A DNA stretch of 64,000 bases, taken from the NCBI RefSeq assembly GCF_041146395.1, contig NC_090989.1, positions 238,442,843-238,506,842 on the forward strand. Direction: 5' to 3'. Positions 35,639-48,212 of the stretch are shown here, one piece after another (position 1 is the first letter of the stretch; each line of letters starts with the position of its first letter). A program made the translations under genes and the position numbers. The notes beneath the pieces are model-generated. The model worked only from the letters and a program-made list of their open reading frames with translations, was not told the origin of the DNA and ran no database searches. Source of the stretch: Eulemur rufifrons. Lineage: Eukaryota; Chordata; Mammalia; Primates; Lemuridae.

Positions 35639-35818
35639 ATCTACAAAAAAAAAAAAAAATTAGGCAGGCATGGTAGTACACACCTATAGTCCTGGCTACT
35701 GGGGAGGCTGAGCCAGGAGGATTTCTTGAGCTTGGGAGTTGGAGGTTGCAGTGAGCTGTGATTGTGCCATGCACTCCAGTCTGGATGACAGAGTAAGACC
35801 CTCTCTCTCATAAAAATA
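35639..35818 (+). mobile_element. 5'-truncated Alu (right arm only)
   Basis: Starts in the A-rich linker (ctacaaaaaaaaaaaaaaattaggcaggcatggtagtacacacctatagtcc) and runs to gatgacagagtaagaccctctctc. Inserted in L1 ORF2; the ctacaaaaa at the join is found in both the L1 and Alu consensus, so the breakpoint is blurred by microhomology. Confidence 0.88.
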
Positions 35819-36200
35819 ACTTAGCAAACTAGGAATAGCAGAGAACTTTCTTATTCTGTTAAAAGGTGTCCACCAAAAACCGAAACAACCATCATTCATA
35901 ATGATGGAAGTTAGAAGCATTCCTTTTAAAATCAGGAAGAAGACATTTTATGTGTGCTATCATTGCTTGTCTTTGATGTTGCACTCGAAGGCCTAGTTAG
36001 AACATTCTTTGAGAGAAAGAAGTAAAAGTCAAAGCTATTAGAAATGATGAAACAAAACCGTCATTAGTTCCAGACACACTATACTTGTCTCCACAGAATC
36101 TCGAAACAAATTACTATAATTAGTAATAGATTTCAGTAAGATTGCTGGATATAAAATCAATATATGCTAAGACAGTGGGATTCATATTCACCAGAAATCC
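35819..36200 (+). repeat. L1 ORF2 fragment (RT region)
   Basis: cttagcaaactaggaatagcagagaactttctt, tcataatgatggaagttagaagcattccttttaaaatcaggaagaag, tttcagtaagattgctggatataaaatcaatata: sense L1 ORF2 continuing after the Alu, with a gap relative to the upstream L1 part. Confidence 0.8.
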
Positions 36201-36529
36201 ACAGAATGTATTATACAACTTGAAGAAATATTACTTAAGTGATAGCAGGAATTATGTGGTATCTAGGAATGGAACATGTATCCCAGTTTCAGGGATGTTA
36301 AAATGTGAAAAAAGAATGTCTTTAAATTGCTATATGTGTTTTGGAAATACATACACACACATATATATTTATACACTAAAAGTATAAAAAATGTAAGGGA
36401 AAAGTAAACACCAAATCCATTCAGAAGAGTGACTATTTCTCATGGGTCAGGAGAGAGTTTCATAGCTTTCAACTGTGTTGGTAATACATTGTCTTGAATG
36501 GTTGATACATAGGCATTCATTGTATTTTT

Positions 36530-36880
36530 TTATATGCCTATGGTATATTTGAAATATTTTATTAAAAAACTAAGCAGGAAATCTACAATGTCATTATCCC
36601 AGAGAATGAATGCTGGCGGTGGAACAAATCTTTGCAGCAAGATAATAAGTTTGAGGGGTATCTGCTATATTGGCAGAAGAGAAGTCAGAGGAGGAGTACA
36701 AAAAGAACTGTACAGAGAAGCTGGAGGAAAACAAGACTAAGTAATAAAGAAACAAGGAAGAGAAAATTTTTAACAAGAAAAAGAGAAAATTTGATCAGCA
36801 GCGTCAGACACCATAGAGGGATTGAAAATAGAAAATTGAGAAGAGATTGTTGGATTTCACTTAGAAGGCTGTCCTAGCAG
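36530..36880 (-). repeat. Possible L2 LINE fragment
   Basis: gaaaatttgatcagcagcgtcagacaccatagagggattgaaaat ... ttgttggatttcacttagaagg resembles antisense L2. Overlapping short frames in both strands are not convincing genes. Confidence 0.45.
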
Positions 36881-37309
36881 GACTCTCTTGATAGCAAGTA
36901 GAGGAAACTGAACTCTAACTAATATAAGAAAAAGAAAACCTCACAAAATCAAAGGATGAACTGTAGAGAATAGACTTGGGAAGGGTAGAGATAATGGGAA
37001 CCAGACACTCTAATGTTTTTAATGCTTGTCTATCTCACATCTCTTCATCCCAGACACAGCTTTCTCAATGCAGCCCTGGCCATGAGTACTGGTCATGTGG
37101 TAAGCCTACATTCTTACAGCTGAGGCCCTAGAGAAGAAAAGGATTACTACTTATTCTCATCTTTCACTCTTTCCCTGATTTACAAGGTAGTTGAATTATT
37201 GGGGCCACAGGGATAAAAATATTTTTTCTATATATAATTTTGAGTTAGGATTTAGGTTTATTTTATTATACGCATATTTTCACCTACATGAATAATTGGC
37301 AGGAATATC

Positions 37310-37492
37310 AGTCATACAGCATACAGGGCAGTTTCTATTGGGCAGGATGGATCTACACATTGAAGTACATCTAGTATTCTTTGCTGTCACCTCCTTCAGT
37401 GCCAATCATTATGGCACTCAAAAGTGCCCCCACGAATTTCCAAAATACATATCTGGATAGTACGTACACTTTGAGAACCACTGATTTAGAAG
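37310..37492. repeat. Possible hAT-type MITE
   Basis: Ends with actttgagaaccactgatttag, the terminal signature of MER5-like elements, with a diverged body containing aaaagtgcccccacgaatttccaaaatac. Tentative. Confidence 0.35.
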
Positions 37493-37499
37493 CAAAGCA

Positions 37500-40400
37500 G
37501 AGAAACCAGCTTGATTAATAAAAACAAAAAGAACTCCCAGACTATCCTTTCCCTAAAGATCTATATGAATCATAGTACTTTATGTAGTATAACTGAGAGA
37601 TATTTATTTGGTTTTATTTATTGAGTGACTACTCTGTTAGGTCAAGCCTTAGTACTTGGAAGAATACAATAAACAGAAAATAATTCTAAATAGAAAATGA
37701 AGGATGATGGAAGAAGTTGCTATGGGGAACCTTTACGTGTTGGAAAAAATAACTTTTCAATGAAATCTATGAGAAATACTTTGCAGAATATAGTATAAGT
37801 CCAAGCTTTGTAAATCTCCTTTTTTCCTCCTATAAAAGAAATTTCAGCTCTATACCAAAAGGCATTCTTTTTTTAAAATTTTCAATACTTAGTTTTTAAT
37901 GAAAAAAATACAATTTTTAAATGGTATCAGTAACTTTTTATCAAATCCAAAGATTGTAAAAATTTCCTTTAAAAAACTGTTCATTTTTTTCCTCTCTTGA
38001 ATCTTATGAAACTTATACAGGGAATAGAGAAAAACATTAAGTTGTTTCTCTTGAGAATCTTAGTATGGTATATTTATAAATGATCAACATCATATGAATA
38101 CTTAGTATTGCTACTGTTAAATTTGTAATGAGTTGTAGGGTTTTTGAAATTCCCTGACTGGCTTTCATCCAAGTAATTTATTTGCAGGGCTTAGATACAG
38201 TACAACCAAGGAAAGACATACAGTTAACTATTGACCCTATCATTAAAACATTTCAGTTTCTAAGTATTAAGATGCTATTCATATTTAGGATATATTTAAG
38301 AAATATATATCATTTCACTAGTTTGAATATATAAAGTTGGGGCTACAAATGATGATCTCTAGCTTTTTGTTTATAACCCCCAAAGTTGGTAATATTTAAT
38401 TTAGATTAGTGTGATAATGCATTATTCCTAAGAACTGATTCAAGTATAATTTAAATAAAGTTAATGTTCATATACATGCTTTTCAGAAGCTTATTAATTG
38501 AAAAGTACTTTATTTTATATAAATTTCATAAATATATCATGGTCTATTATAAAGTTTTAGAAGTGAAAAATTATTCTAAGGAATGTTGATGACTTTCTTT
38601 TGAAGTCTCTATAGGAATTAACTATTATGAGCAACTTTTAATTGTCTAGACTTTCACTGCCATTTGGTAACAATAGCATACATGGGCATTCATTTCTTCA
38701 GGCTAGTCCACAGAGGCCTTTTTGAGCAATCAAATACAATACAATAGGAAGTAATACTATTGTAATAGCACCCCACTAGGACAGAAAAACAATCAAATGT
38801 ATTGAAATCTGATTTTTAGGAAAACCAAGTTTAATTAGAGGAGAATAAGGCAGTCTTCATGAGACTTCTACAGATATTCTAGAGTTTGATAGCCTCAGTT
38901 TCTGATAACTGTAACTCACTTGAAAATTTGTGTCTGTTCTTTACTTAGATACAGATACAGTGTTAACATCTCCCTGAAACACCAGGTATTATTTTTGCTG
39001 ATTTGGCATGTTTATTTCTTTTTTTCTTTTTTCTTGGTTGAGTAATTTAATTGGAGCAAATTATTTTTTCTTGTCCCACCCAACTTCAGTATCTAAAAAA
39101 CATACTGATGAAAGGGGTAGAGGGAGAATAGAATTAAAGAGGGTGTGTGTATACAGTACATGTGAGGAATAGATATTTCTGCATTGAATTAGCTGGGTTT
39201 AAGCAACAGAAGGCAGGGGAAGGAGGGTGAAAAAGAAGGGTTCAGAAAGACCTTGCCCACTTTCTTCTTTGGACATCAAATGGCACTGCCATCCTTTTTC
39301 ATCCTGTTGGCACAGGAGTCAGGATGGATATGCACTGCAACCTCATGGTCATTAGTAAACATGTGTCTGTAGGTCAAGTCTTTAGGAGGGCTGCAACTGA
39401 ACTCATAATATTACTGTATGAACATTGAGAAACTATTTTAGTAGTGATGATTAATTATTTTGGATATACTTTGGGTTTCAAGTATTTGTCTCTGTATTTA
39501 GTATCTGGTGTTTAGGTTTGAAAAGGGCTTTTCTTCTGCTAATTTGAACAGAGATTTGAAATAAACCAATGGTTAAGTTCTTCTTGCTATGGCTAGCCAA
39601 ATACTGATTTTTTTCCGTGAATACTTGAAAGTCAATTTAGTTTTCTAAATTTCACGTATAATACATTTTTTACCATCCATTATTTTTCCCATAGTTGTGG
39701 GAAGAAATTTAATTGGTACGGTTTAACTTAAATCCAGTCAAAATGCATTGGTTTAATTATTCAGTTTATTTTGAAATATACAGGTATCACATAAATTAAA
39801 ATTTACTATAAATGTATATAATGAAAAAACTATTGCTACAAATTAAAGTATCTGTTAATTGTTTTTCAGTATTTTGGGGCGTTTTGAGAATTAAAAGTAT
39901 TAGTAAACTATTTTGAATAATTTGACGTTTGAAATAATAGTGTTCATTTTCATTTTGAGAAATCGTATTCAAACATCTTTACAAAATAATTATCTAATTG
40001 GACATTAGCTAGAACTTACATTACAAAGTTTAAGGGCATTGAATTAATTTACCACCTTGTAAATGTTATTGAGAGTAGTGTATCTCTTCTCCATATGCAG
40101 ATATCCATATTTCTCTGATAGAATCTAATTTGAACACATCAAGACAGATTGGCATTTTCAGTTCCATAAAAAACTGCTTCGCTAATTGCAAACCATATTT
40201 AGTATGACCTTATAACAAAGTAGCACCTTAAGTGTCATGCTTTGTCTTTAATGTGCACACTGGAGCTGGGTTCATCTGTATCAGACAACTGTACTTCATG
40301 AAAAGAGTTTTTTTCTTGATAGGCAATTAGCAGTAATTAGGAAGATTCACCTCAATAAGATGTCAACATGAGATTGTTTAAAAAAGTTGAATGTCAGTGA

Positions 40401-42220
40401 CTTAAAAAGAAAGTTCTTCTGACACATAGGTATGGCATGTGAAACATGAAATGTTAATTTAACTTTTCTGCTTATTATTCATGCCCAATATTATTTTGTC
40501 ATTCAGACACTACGCTGACAGAGTATAAGGGTGTTAAAATAGTGTTGCTAGAATAAAAAGAGGATTAATCTACCATTGGCCAATTAGCCAAAGGGTACTT
40601 AATGGTCTCTAAAGGCTACTGAAGTCTAACTACTAGCAAAAGTATTGGTAAAAAGTCCTCTATATTACCTTCATTTGCCTGACATTTTGTGAAACATATT
40701 GGAGGCTGTTAATAACTGCATTTGTCAGGAAATAGTTTATAAATGAGTGATACAGTAACTCAGTGGATTTTTATAAGAAATTTTGTTACATAAATAATTA
40801 CATCTTTGGCTAATATTTTTTTTGTTTGTTGGTTTTGAATTTTTAATTATTGCTCTTGAAGATCTCAAATATCATAACAAAGGAAAATTCATATTTTAAA
40901 ATTTAAACCTCTTGTTACTACACTCGAAAGAATTACTAACCTGAACTATTTATCTTTGTAAATAAGTATTTGTATGGCAAATATTTGTGTTAGTGACCTA
41001 GAAATTAATGTGATTGTCTTGACAACTTACAATATTTTAATCAACTATGTATTTAGTCCTATGCATGGACAACATACAGAATTTTATTTCTTTCAGTTGT
41101 ATTCCACATAAAAGCATAATGTTCCCAATAAAAGAATACTGATTCTATTCACAGGAGGGGGAAATACCACTAAGATCATGACAACTTTCTAGGGAGTTCT
41201 TGCCTGTAGAATTTACATAGATCTTGTTCAACTACCACTTTCTCTCCAGTCTCATTTACTTCAATTCTGGTAACAAAATTTATGTTATTAATTATTAAAA
41301 AACACAATAATTCTTTAATATTACTACCTATATTTAATTATGAACCAGAATAATCAAATTGTGAGAATACAAATGAACTTATTTCTGTATTCAACATTAT
41401 GTTTTATGTCAGTCCTAAGTAGAATTTAAGATTAGAAATTTTGGCAAAGTTTTTGGAAACAGATCACTTCCATTTAATGATAGATTTTCTCTACTTTGAC
41501 TCGCAAACCCTTTGGCTTTCAAAAGGAGAAAGAAAAATTGGAGACTGCATTTTTGTTATAGATGGGAACTAATTCTCACTTTTTATTTTGGTTACTGATT
41601 GACTTTTTACAACTGGAAAGAGTTCTGCCATCAATGTTTCCTCCATAGGCTTTCGAGAAAACCCTGATCTAGTATCCCTGGCTATCTCCCTCACATTTGG
41701 CTGGATTTTCTTGAATTTCTGTGTCCCTATTTTTCAGATCTCACTATCCTAATTAAAAATGTTTTCTAAATTTTTAAGTGGTTCATTATTTTTAGTCCAG
41801 TGTTGGAAAACATATGAGAAAAACTGAACAGTGTCTTTGAATGTCATAGGGTGGTCATTGTCCAGAAAAAAAATGATAGATCAGAATCATTCTCATAATG
41901 GAAGTAAAGAGCTACACCCCATCCTGTTCCTTTCCCTTGGAGCACTACTCCTAAACTAGTTGAATACTCAAAAGCATTTTCTTTACATGTGCTGTAACTA
42001 GCATCACATTTGTTGAATAGGCAGATATTGAATATTTTATTCTTTGGAGACATCAAGATCAGAGAGTATCTAAAAATATATTGTTTGGGAAGTAATTAGG
42101 GAAATGGTTCTTTCAGGTATTTTTTCTAAATCCCTTATTTCTCATTATTGGGCCTGAAGAATATTTTCCATGAGGGCTGTTTTATTTTTTCTGATAATTC
42201 ATTCTTTTTTCTTAATTTGC
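37500..42220. other. Repeat-poor intronic block
   Basis: About 4.7 kb in which I recognise no transposon family and no exon. AT-rich with scattered homeobox-like TAAT cores. In an intron otherwise full of repeats this absence is notable; function unknown. Confidence 0.4.
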
Positions 42221-42221
42221 C

Positions 42222-43425
42222 AGTTATTTTTTTTTAATTTCAGAATATTCCAGGGGTATAAACATTTTGGTTACATATATTGCTTTTGTACAGTTTGAGT
42301 CAATGTTATAAGTGTGCCCATCACCCAGATAGTGTGCATTGTACCCGTTAGGTGTGAATTTAGACAACCCCTACTCCCCGCTACCACCTGCTTGATTTTC
42401 ATTGAGTTTTACTTCCATATGTGCATATAAATGTTGATTGATTAGTTCCAATTTAAAAATGGTGAGTACATGTGATGGTTATCCATTCTTGTGATACTTC
42501 ACTTAGAAGAAGGGTCTCCAGTTCCATCCAGGTTGTTACAAAAGCTATTAATTCCCCATTGTTTTTATAGCTGAGTAGTACTCCATGGTATACATATACC
42601 ACATTTTATTAATCTCCTCATGAATTGATGGGCATTTGAGTTGATTCCACATCTTTGCGATTGTGAATTTTGCTGCAATAAACATTCGAGTGCAAATATC
42701 TTTTTGGTAAAATGACTTTTTTTCGTTTGGGTAAATGCCCAATAGTGGGATTGCTGGATCAAATAGTAGGTCTACTTTTAGTTCTTTGAGGTATCTCCAT
42801 ACTGCTTTCCACAGAGGTTGTACTAGTATTCAGTCCCACCAACAGTGTATAAGTGTTCCTTTCTCTCCGCATCCATGCCAGCATCTGTTGTTTTGGGACT
42901 TTTTGATAAAAGCCATTCTCACTGGAGTTAAGTGATATCTCATTGTGGTTTTGATTTGCATTTCCCTGATGATTAGTGATGTTGAGCATTTTTTCATATG
43001 TTTATTGCTCATTAGTCTTTCTTCTTTTCAAAAGCTGTGTTCATGTCTTTTGCCTACTTTTTTATAAGGTGGTTTGGTTTTATCTTGCTGTTTTGAGTTC
43101 TTTATCAATTCTAGTTATTAGCCCTTTGCTGAATGCATAGCATGCAAATATTTTCTCCCATTCTGCAGGTTGTCTGTTCACTCTATCAGTTGTTTCCTTG
43201 GCTGTGCAAAAGCTGTTTAATTTGATCAGGTCCCATTTATTTATTTTTGTTGTTGCTATGATTGCTTTTGGGGTCTTCATTGTTTGCCTAGGCCGATATC
43301 TATAAGAGTTTTTCCAGCATTTTCTTCCAGAATTCTTATAATTTCATGCCTTAGTTTTAAGTCTGTTATCCATTGTGAATTAATTTTTGGGAGCAGTAAG
43401 AGGTACAGGTCCTGATAACTCATTC
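42222..43425 (-). mobile_element. Strepsirrhine-type L1, 5'-truncated
   Basis: Antisense 3' end ttttttttaatttcagaatattccaggggtataaacattttggttac ... gtgcccatcacccagatagtgtgcattgtacccgttagg, the 3' UTR form of lemur/galago L1s, then ORF2: ccagttccatccaggttgttac, gagtagtactccatggtatac, gctgcaataaacattcgagtgcaaatatc, aggttgtctgttcactct. Minus-strand frames between 42548 and 43280 are ORF2 remnants. Confidence 0.92.
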
Positions 43426-43724
43426 TCAAACATTAAAATGTTTACTAAATCTCCCTCATGGGGAAGAGATGGTCAATTTCCTCAGGACTACCTGCACATA
43501 TTTTTTCTTGAGTAAAAGTTGGAAAGTACCTTGGTTGTAGATCTAGGTTAGGGCATTTAACAGTACTTAGCTTCTAGGATACATTTGATAGAACAAATCA
43601 GGAGAACGCATGGGGTGAAATGGGCTCTAGTCAGCATTTACCAGACAGAAATTAAAGACAGCAGCAGTGTCCTTAATTTTCTGTTTTGTTTCTTCATAGC
43701 ACTTACTATAATTTATTGTTATAT

Positions 43725-43845
43725 GTTTCTAGGTTATAGACTAGTAGCCACCTAAAGGCAAGGATTATAACTCTTTTGTTTATCATTGAGATCTAGTTCA
43801 GTGCCTATCATATAGTATGTATAAAAAGAATGAATGATAGATATT
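43725..43845 (+). repeat. L2 3'-end fragment
   Basis: tagactagtagccacctaaaggcaaggattataactc ... gatctagttcagtgcctatcatatagtatg ... aaagaatgaatga: sense L2 terminus. Confidence 0.75.
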
Positions 43846-44363
43846 GAGTCAAATTCTAAATCTACATACTCCCTATCCAAATCCTTCAGAAAATGTAATG
43901 TGGAGGCCAAGAATAAAAGCAATTTGTGAGTGAAGTCCCATATAAGACAACTAGGGAGAGTACGCCAGGGGAGACTTATTTGCCCTGTTCACGTGATTCC
44001 ACAGTTACTGTTGAGAGTAGCAAAAGGAAGCTTCTGGCCAGAGGCTTTTTGCTTGGCAGTGAAACTACAAAATGCAGATCTGGTAGAGGCAATTTATATT
44101 TCTAACATAGAAAATGGAACATACAAATAAGTAGAAAAAGAAGAAAACATTGTTTTCAAAAAAGAAAATGGAACAAGTTATAATTGATGAAATAAAGTTA
44201 ATGCAAAATTATGGCTAAAGAAAGCAAAAATTAAACCAGAATGAGAATTCTGTCTAAACTACACATCGTGGGGTTTGGGATACTTGCGTGAAGCGGGGCA
44301 GAGTGGCTGTAAAGGAACAAGGAATAGGTTTAAGAAAGGAGCTGATTTTTAAAAATTGAGACC

Positions 44364-44796
44364 TGTATTACTTTTCAGTGCTGCATAACAAATGACCACA
44401 GATTTAGCAACTTAGACATAAAATACACATTCATTACTTTACAGTTTCCTTGGTTCAGGAGTCTAGCACAACCTAGCGGGGTCCTCTGCTCAGACTATCA
44501 CAAGGCTGCAATCACTGTGTCAGCCAGGCTGCCTTCATTTCTGGAGCTTAGGCTTCACTTCAAGCTCACATTTTTTGGAAAAATTCAGTTCTTTTTGGGT
44601 GTGGGACTAGGTTCTTGTTTTCTGCTGGCTGACAAGGGACCTTGATTACATCTACAGAATTTCCTTTGCATATAACACGATGGAATCATGGGAGTGGTAT
44701 AGCCCATCATATCCCCAAGCCCCACCCTCATACAAGGGAGGGTATTACACCAGGGCATGGGTCCTTGGGGGTCATCTGAGAATTGTGTCTACCACA
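44364..44796 (-). mobile_element. MaLR/ERVL-type LTR
   Basis: 433 bp from tgtattacttttcagtgctgcataacaaatgaccacag to aattgtgtctaccaca (TG...CA), the antisense layout of MLT1-type LTRs. Solo LTR. Confidence 0.72.
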
Positions 44797-44989
44797 GGAT
44801 TCATTGCTAAAGGGTAAGATTTTGAATTTATCTTTGTTTGTTTTTACAGTTGCTTAGAGGGTTCTTTCCTTTTCAGAGAGTTATGCTACCTCAATGTGAA
44901 ATTTAAATAAATTATAAATAGCTAGTGTCTAGTTTTAAAATTTTATAGTGTTCTATTTTATAATCTTTGGTTAGAAACAATTTACTACA

Positions 44990-45190
44990 CATAAATCAAT
45001 AGACTTTTAGAAGGCTGGAGGGATTGCACTGCTGGGGATACAGAGTCAGTGGAACAAATCTGCCTTCAGTAAGTGTGTAGCCTAGTAGGGATCCTACAGT
45101 GATCCTAACTAAACAAGTAACTATGACTTAACTATGACTGAAGTATCTGTCATGAGGGAAATTATGGGGATATTACATACATAAGTTAAA
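44990..45190 (-). repeat. L2 LINE fragment, degraded
   Basis: tgctggggatacagagtcagtggaacaaatctgccttcagtaagtgtgtagcctagtaggg: antisense L2 3' region. Confidence 0.55.
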
Positions 45191-45229
45191 CAAAGATTTT
45201 TATTAATATTAATCTAGGTCCTCAGCCTT

Positions 45230-45485
45230 TTAGACAGTTCTCAGACTCTATATGGTAGCCTTAGCCACAAGATAATAATACTAATAATAAGGCTACACGT
45301 TTAAAATCTACCAAGTCCTATCACAGATGTTTTAAAAATTGTGTCCTCAAGATTATCTTTGTTAAGTAGCTAGGCATCTTTTCTATTTTTAAGTAAGGAA
45401 ACAAAGTCCTGTGCTTGCTCATGGCAACTTAGTTGGCCAGCAATAGACCCAGAGAATTAGAAGCCAGAAATTAGGACTCTTCCAT
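45230..45485 (-). repeat. MIR SINE, degraded
   Basis: ttctatttttaagtaaggaaacaaagtcctgtgcttgctcatggcaacttagttggccagcaatagacccagag follows antisense MIR. Confidence 0.5.
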
Positions 45486-46119
45486 GTGTGTTTTGTTATT
45501 ACTTGTTTTTAATATAATGTAACTTAAATATTTTAAATCTTTGATTAGAAGTGAAAAGGTAATAGTAGAGAAATATGAATCATGCTACTAATAAGAAAAG
45601 AAAAATAATTACAATTTTAGGAGTAATCTCATTGGTAGATTTTCTTCTAACAAGGTAACCCACAGAAGCAGTCTCACAGCCCAAACCAAGTGTAAACAAA
45701 AGAAAGTTATTTATACATCTTGTCTCTATAGCATTTCTAAAATAAGAAATAGAATTCTTACTGAGAGAATTTAGTAATAGAGCCCCCATTTATTTGTCCA
45801 AAATGTGAAAGGATAACCAAAGGATTGTAAACTGGTGGAATATATGATTTGCATACTTCCTCTGTTTCAATGGGTGCTTTGTAGTATTTCTATGTCTATA
45901 TAACTAACATTAGAAATATGTCTTATAGAATATAGACTTCAAATATTATTTAATCAAAACATTATTCCTATTTTAATAAAGTACAAGTCATTTTGTTTAC
46001 TGCTTCCATAATTTTGGGTTTCTTTAGTAAATTTTTATATTGTTAAATTGAAGTTGAATTACATATATATGTCTTTTAGAAGAATATATTTATTGGGTTG
46101 GTCTTTCCTAGCTGTGGAG

Positions 46120-46745
46120 AACATATTTATAGTGTCAGGATTTGCCAGCTAGAAGGAGTAGATAGAAATCTAGTGGCATACAAGTATAACAAACAAGAGA
46201 AGCCACTCAGAGGTATTCAAATGGGAAGAACAGAGAAGAGTTCAGGAAGGAGGAAACACTAAACTGCCCTTTAAGGATGAGAGAGATTTCAGCAGAAGGA
46301 GACACCATGTATAGAATCATCGATGTAGAAATGGCAGGCAGGTTTGGGGAATGGCAGGCAAGTTAGACTTCAGGTGATGTCTGACTGAAACACAAATTGA
46401 CGCTAAATCTTAGCCTTATTATCCACAAACATCTGAGGTTTATTCTGTTGGAGTGAAGAACCCCTGAAAGTCTTTGAATAAAGGAATAACAGGTCAATGT
46501 TATTTTAGAGAGTTGTATAAAAGGTGGAGGGAAAGATGGAGGGAAGAGGAAGGGCTACTGCAATACTCATAGTGGGATAATGAGAGTCTGCATTTCGAGA
46601 GTGGCAGAAGGAATGAATATGAGAAACATTATGTAATTTGTATAAACTGGCAATTGACTGGACATAGAGAATTAATAAATAGGGAAGGAGATGTCTTCAA
46701 GCTTGGATGAGAAACAGGAAGATTTTTAGGTTTAAGGAAATTATG
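46120..46745 (-). repeat. L2 LINE fragment
   Basis: Antisense L2: gtctttgaataaaggaataacaggtcaatgtta, ggaagggctactgcaatactcatagtgggataatgag, caattgactggacatagagaatt, aagatttttaggttt. Confidence 0.65.
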
Positions 46746-47199
46746 AGTTCACTTTTAGACATTAATTCTTAGGTACCTTTGGGACAATTCATGAACAAAT
46801 ATTTCCTGAAAATCTATATAACAATGCTTTTTGGCTAAAATATAGCCAAACAAATAATTTTTTCATCAAAACATACTTTTTTTTCACCAAAATGGTTCAA
46901 CCTCAGATATATCAAAGCTCAGTTTTGAATCCAGGATCTGAAATATTCATATTTAACAATATGTACATGCCTATACAAATACATATATAATTATGGATTT
47001 GTTGGTATAGTTTCTAGAAGTTGTGTTTTAAATGTAGTGTTAATACGTAAGTACCATGTCTCACGTTTATATTACTATACACTTGAGCTACATCTTTCAC
47101 TATTTCTAATTGGAATTGTTAACAAAGAAAGATTTTTTTTTCCCTCTGAGAGATTTCAGTATCATTTTGCCTAATTGCACCTTATGTTAAACTACCATA

Positions 47200-47800
47200 T
47201 TATAAGCTTCTTTGCAATAATAAAATAGTAGTGTAGTTACTCTCTTAAGGAGCTCTGAGTTGTTATGCCATTACAGTTTGGTGACATTCTGCTGACTATA
47301 GATTGGTGAATGAGAAGAGCTAACATTGAGATGGTTTCTTTTACACTCTTTCATACAAACATTACTAGAGTGTAATTTAGCAAAATGTTTAGGTTATTAA
47401 AAAATCAAATGCAGGGATTTTAGTGTAATTCTACCTAACATTACAAACAAGACTTGCCAATAATCAATCAAGTGCATAAAACAGCAAGTTTGCACGCTAT
47501 TTACTTGGACTAAATCTCTAACAAGCTTTGTCTGTTAATTGGACTTAACATTTATGTTGCTAAATGAGAAGCATTTTGGCCGCTATGTAGGGTGGTAAGA
47601 CCTACCCAGTGGAATAAACAACTAACATCTGTTATCCTGTCCTGCTCCAGCTTGGCTTTTACCAGTTAAGTACTACATCAGCACTGAAGTCAAGGTTATC
47701 AAATTTGTGAATCTCTGGCTCACCCATGTATATGTGAAGGTAAAGAAATAGTACATCATGAGTAAAGACCAGCCAACCAAAAGATACTGAGTGTAGCTGG
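47200..47800. promoter_or_regulatory. Candidate conserved noncoding block upstream of exon D
   Basis: About 600 bp, 0.2-0.8 kb before exon D, with no recognised repeat and balanced, non-simple sequence containing several homeobox-like TAAT/ATTA cores, aatcaatcaagtg and aattggactta. Purely an inference from the lack of repeats and the sequence texture; no regulatory activity can be shown here. Confidence 0.2.
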
Positions 47801-48020
47801 TCCATTTTGTTTTAATTTTACAAGCCCTACAACCTTAAGCAAAATGTTATAACAGAGGTTAGAATTTTTGTAAAGCTTTTATAATAGCTATAATTAATTT
47901 CAGTTCTTTTCTTTAGCATTTTCCTACCTGTAGAATCTTATGCTGATAATTGTTAGATTAAATGTTGTTACTTTTATCATATATTTATATTTCTTTTCTT
48001 TTTTTAAAAAAAAAAAAAAG

Positions 48021-48212
48021 AAGCTAAATTCGGATTTGTCTAGTCTTCGGAAAGAAAAAGAAGATTTACTAAAGAAATTGGAATCCTCATCTGAAATCAC
48101 AAGTTTAGCAGAAGAAGCTTCCCAGGGAAGAGTTCCACGGATACAAGTTACATCACTTGGTCCTTCAAGGAGCATGGATTTGGAATTTAAGCAACTGCAG
48201 TGTAAACTAAAG
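48021..48212 (+). CDS. CNTLN: CNTLN internal exon D (coiled coil)
   Basis: Lies after a 37.5-kb intron. The acceptor is unusual: pyrimidine tract, then A14, then AG at 48020. Donor aaag|gtgatt. 192 nt, exactly 64 codons in phase 0, from KLNSDLSSLRKEKEDLLKKL to KQLQCKLK. Coiled coil in the first third, then a Ser/Thr/Pro stretch (RIQVTSLGPSRSMD), then coiled coil again. The join from exon C (TIK|KLN) agrees with recalled human CNTLN, which argues for the 48021 start and against a missing exon between. AAG|AAG makes a NAGNAG acceptor; using the second AG (exon from 48024) would drop one Lys. Being symmetric in phase, the exon could be skipped without a frameshift. Confidence 0.93.

Noticed and set aside
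36534..36877. Overlapping basic frames on both strands
   Set aside because: Lys/Arg-rich because of purine-rich, L2-like sequence; no splice context and no recognisable domain.
43930..44130. 66-codon + frame in a somewhat GC-richer stretch
   Set aside because: No recognisable homology, no splice fit with CNTLN, and length expected by chance.
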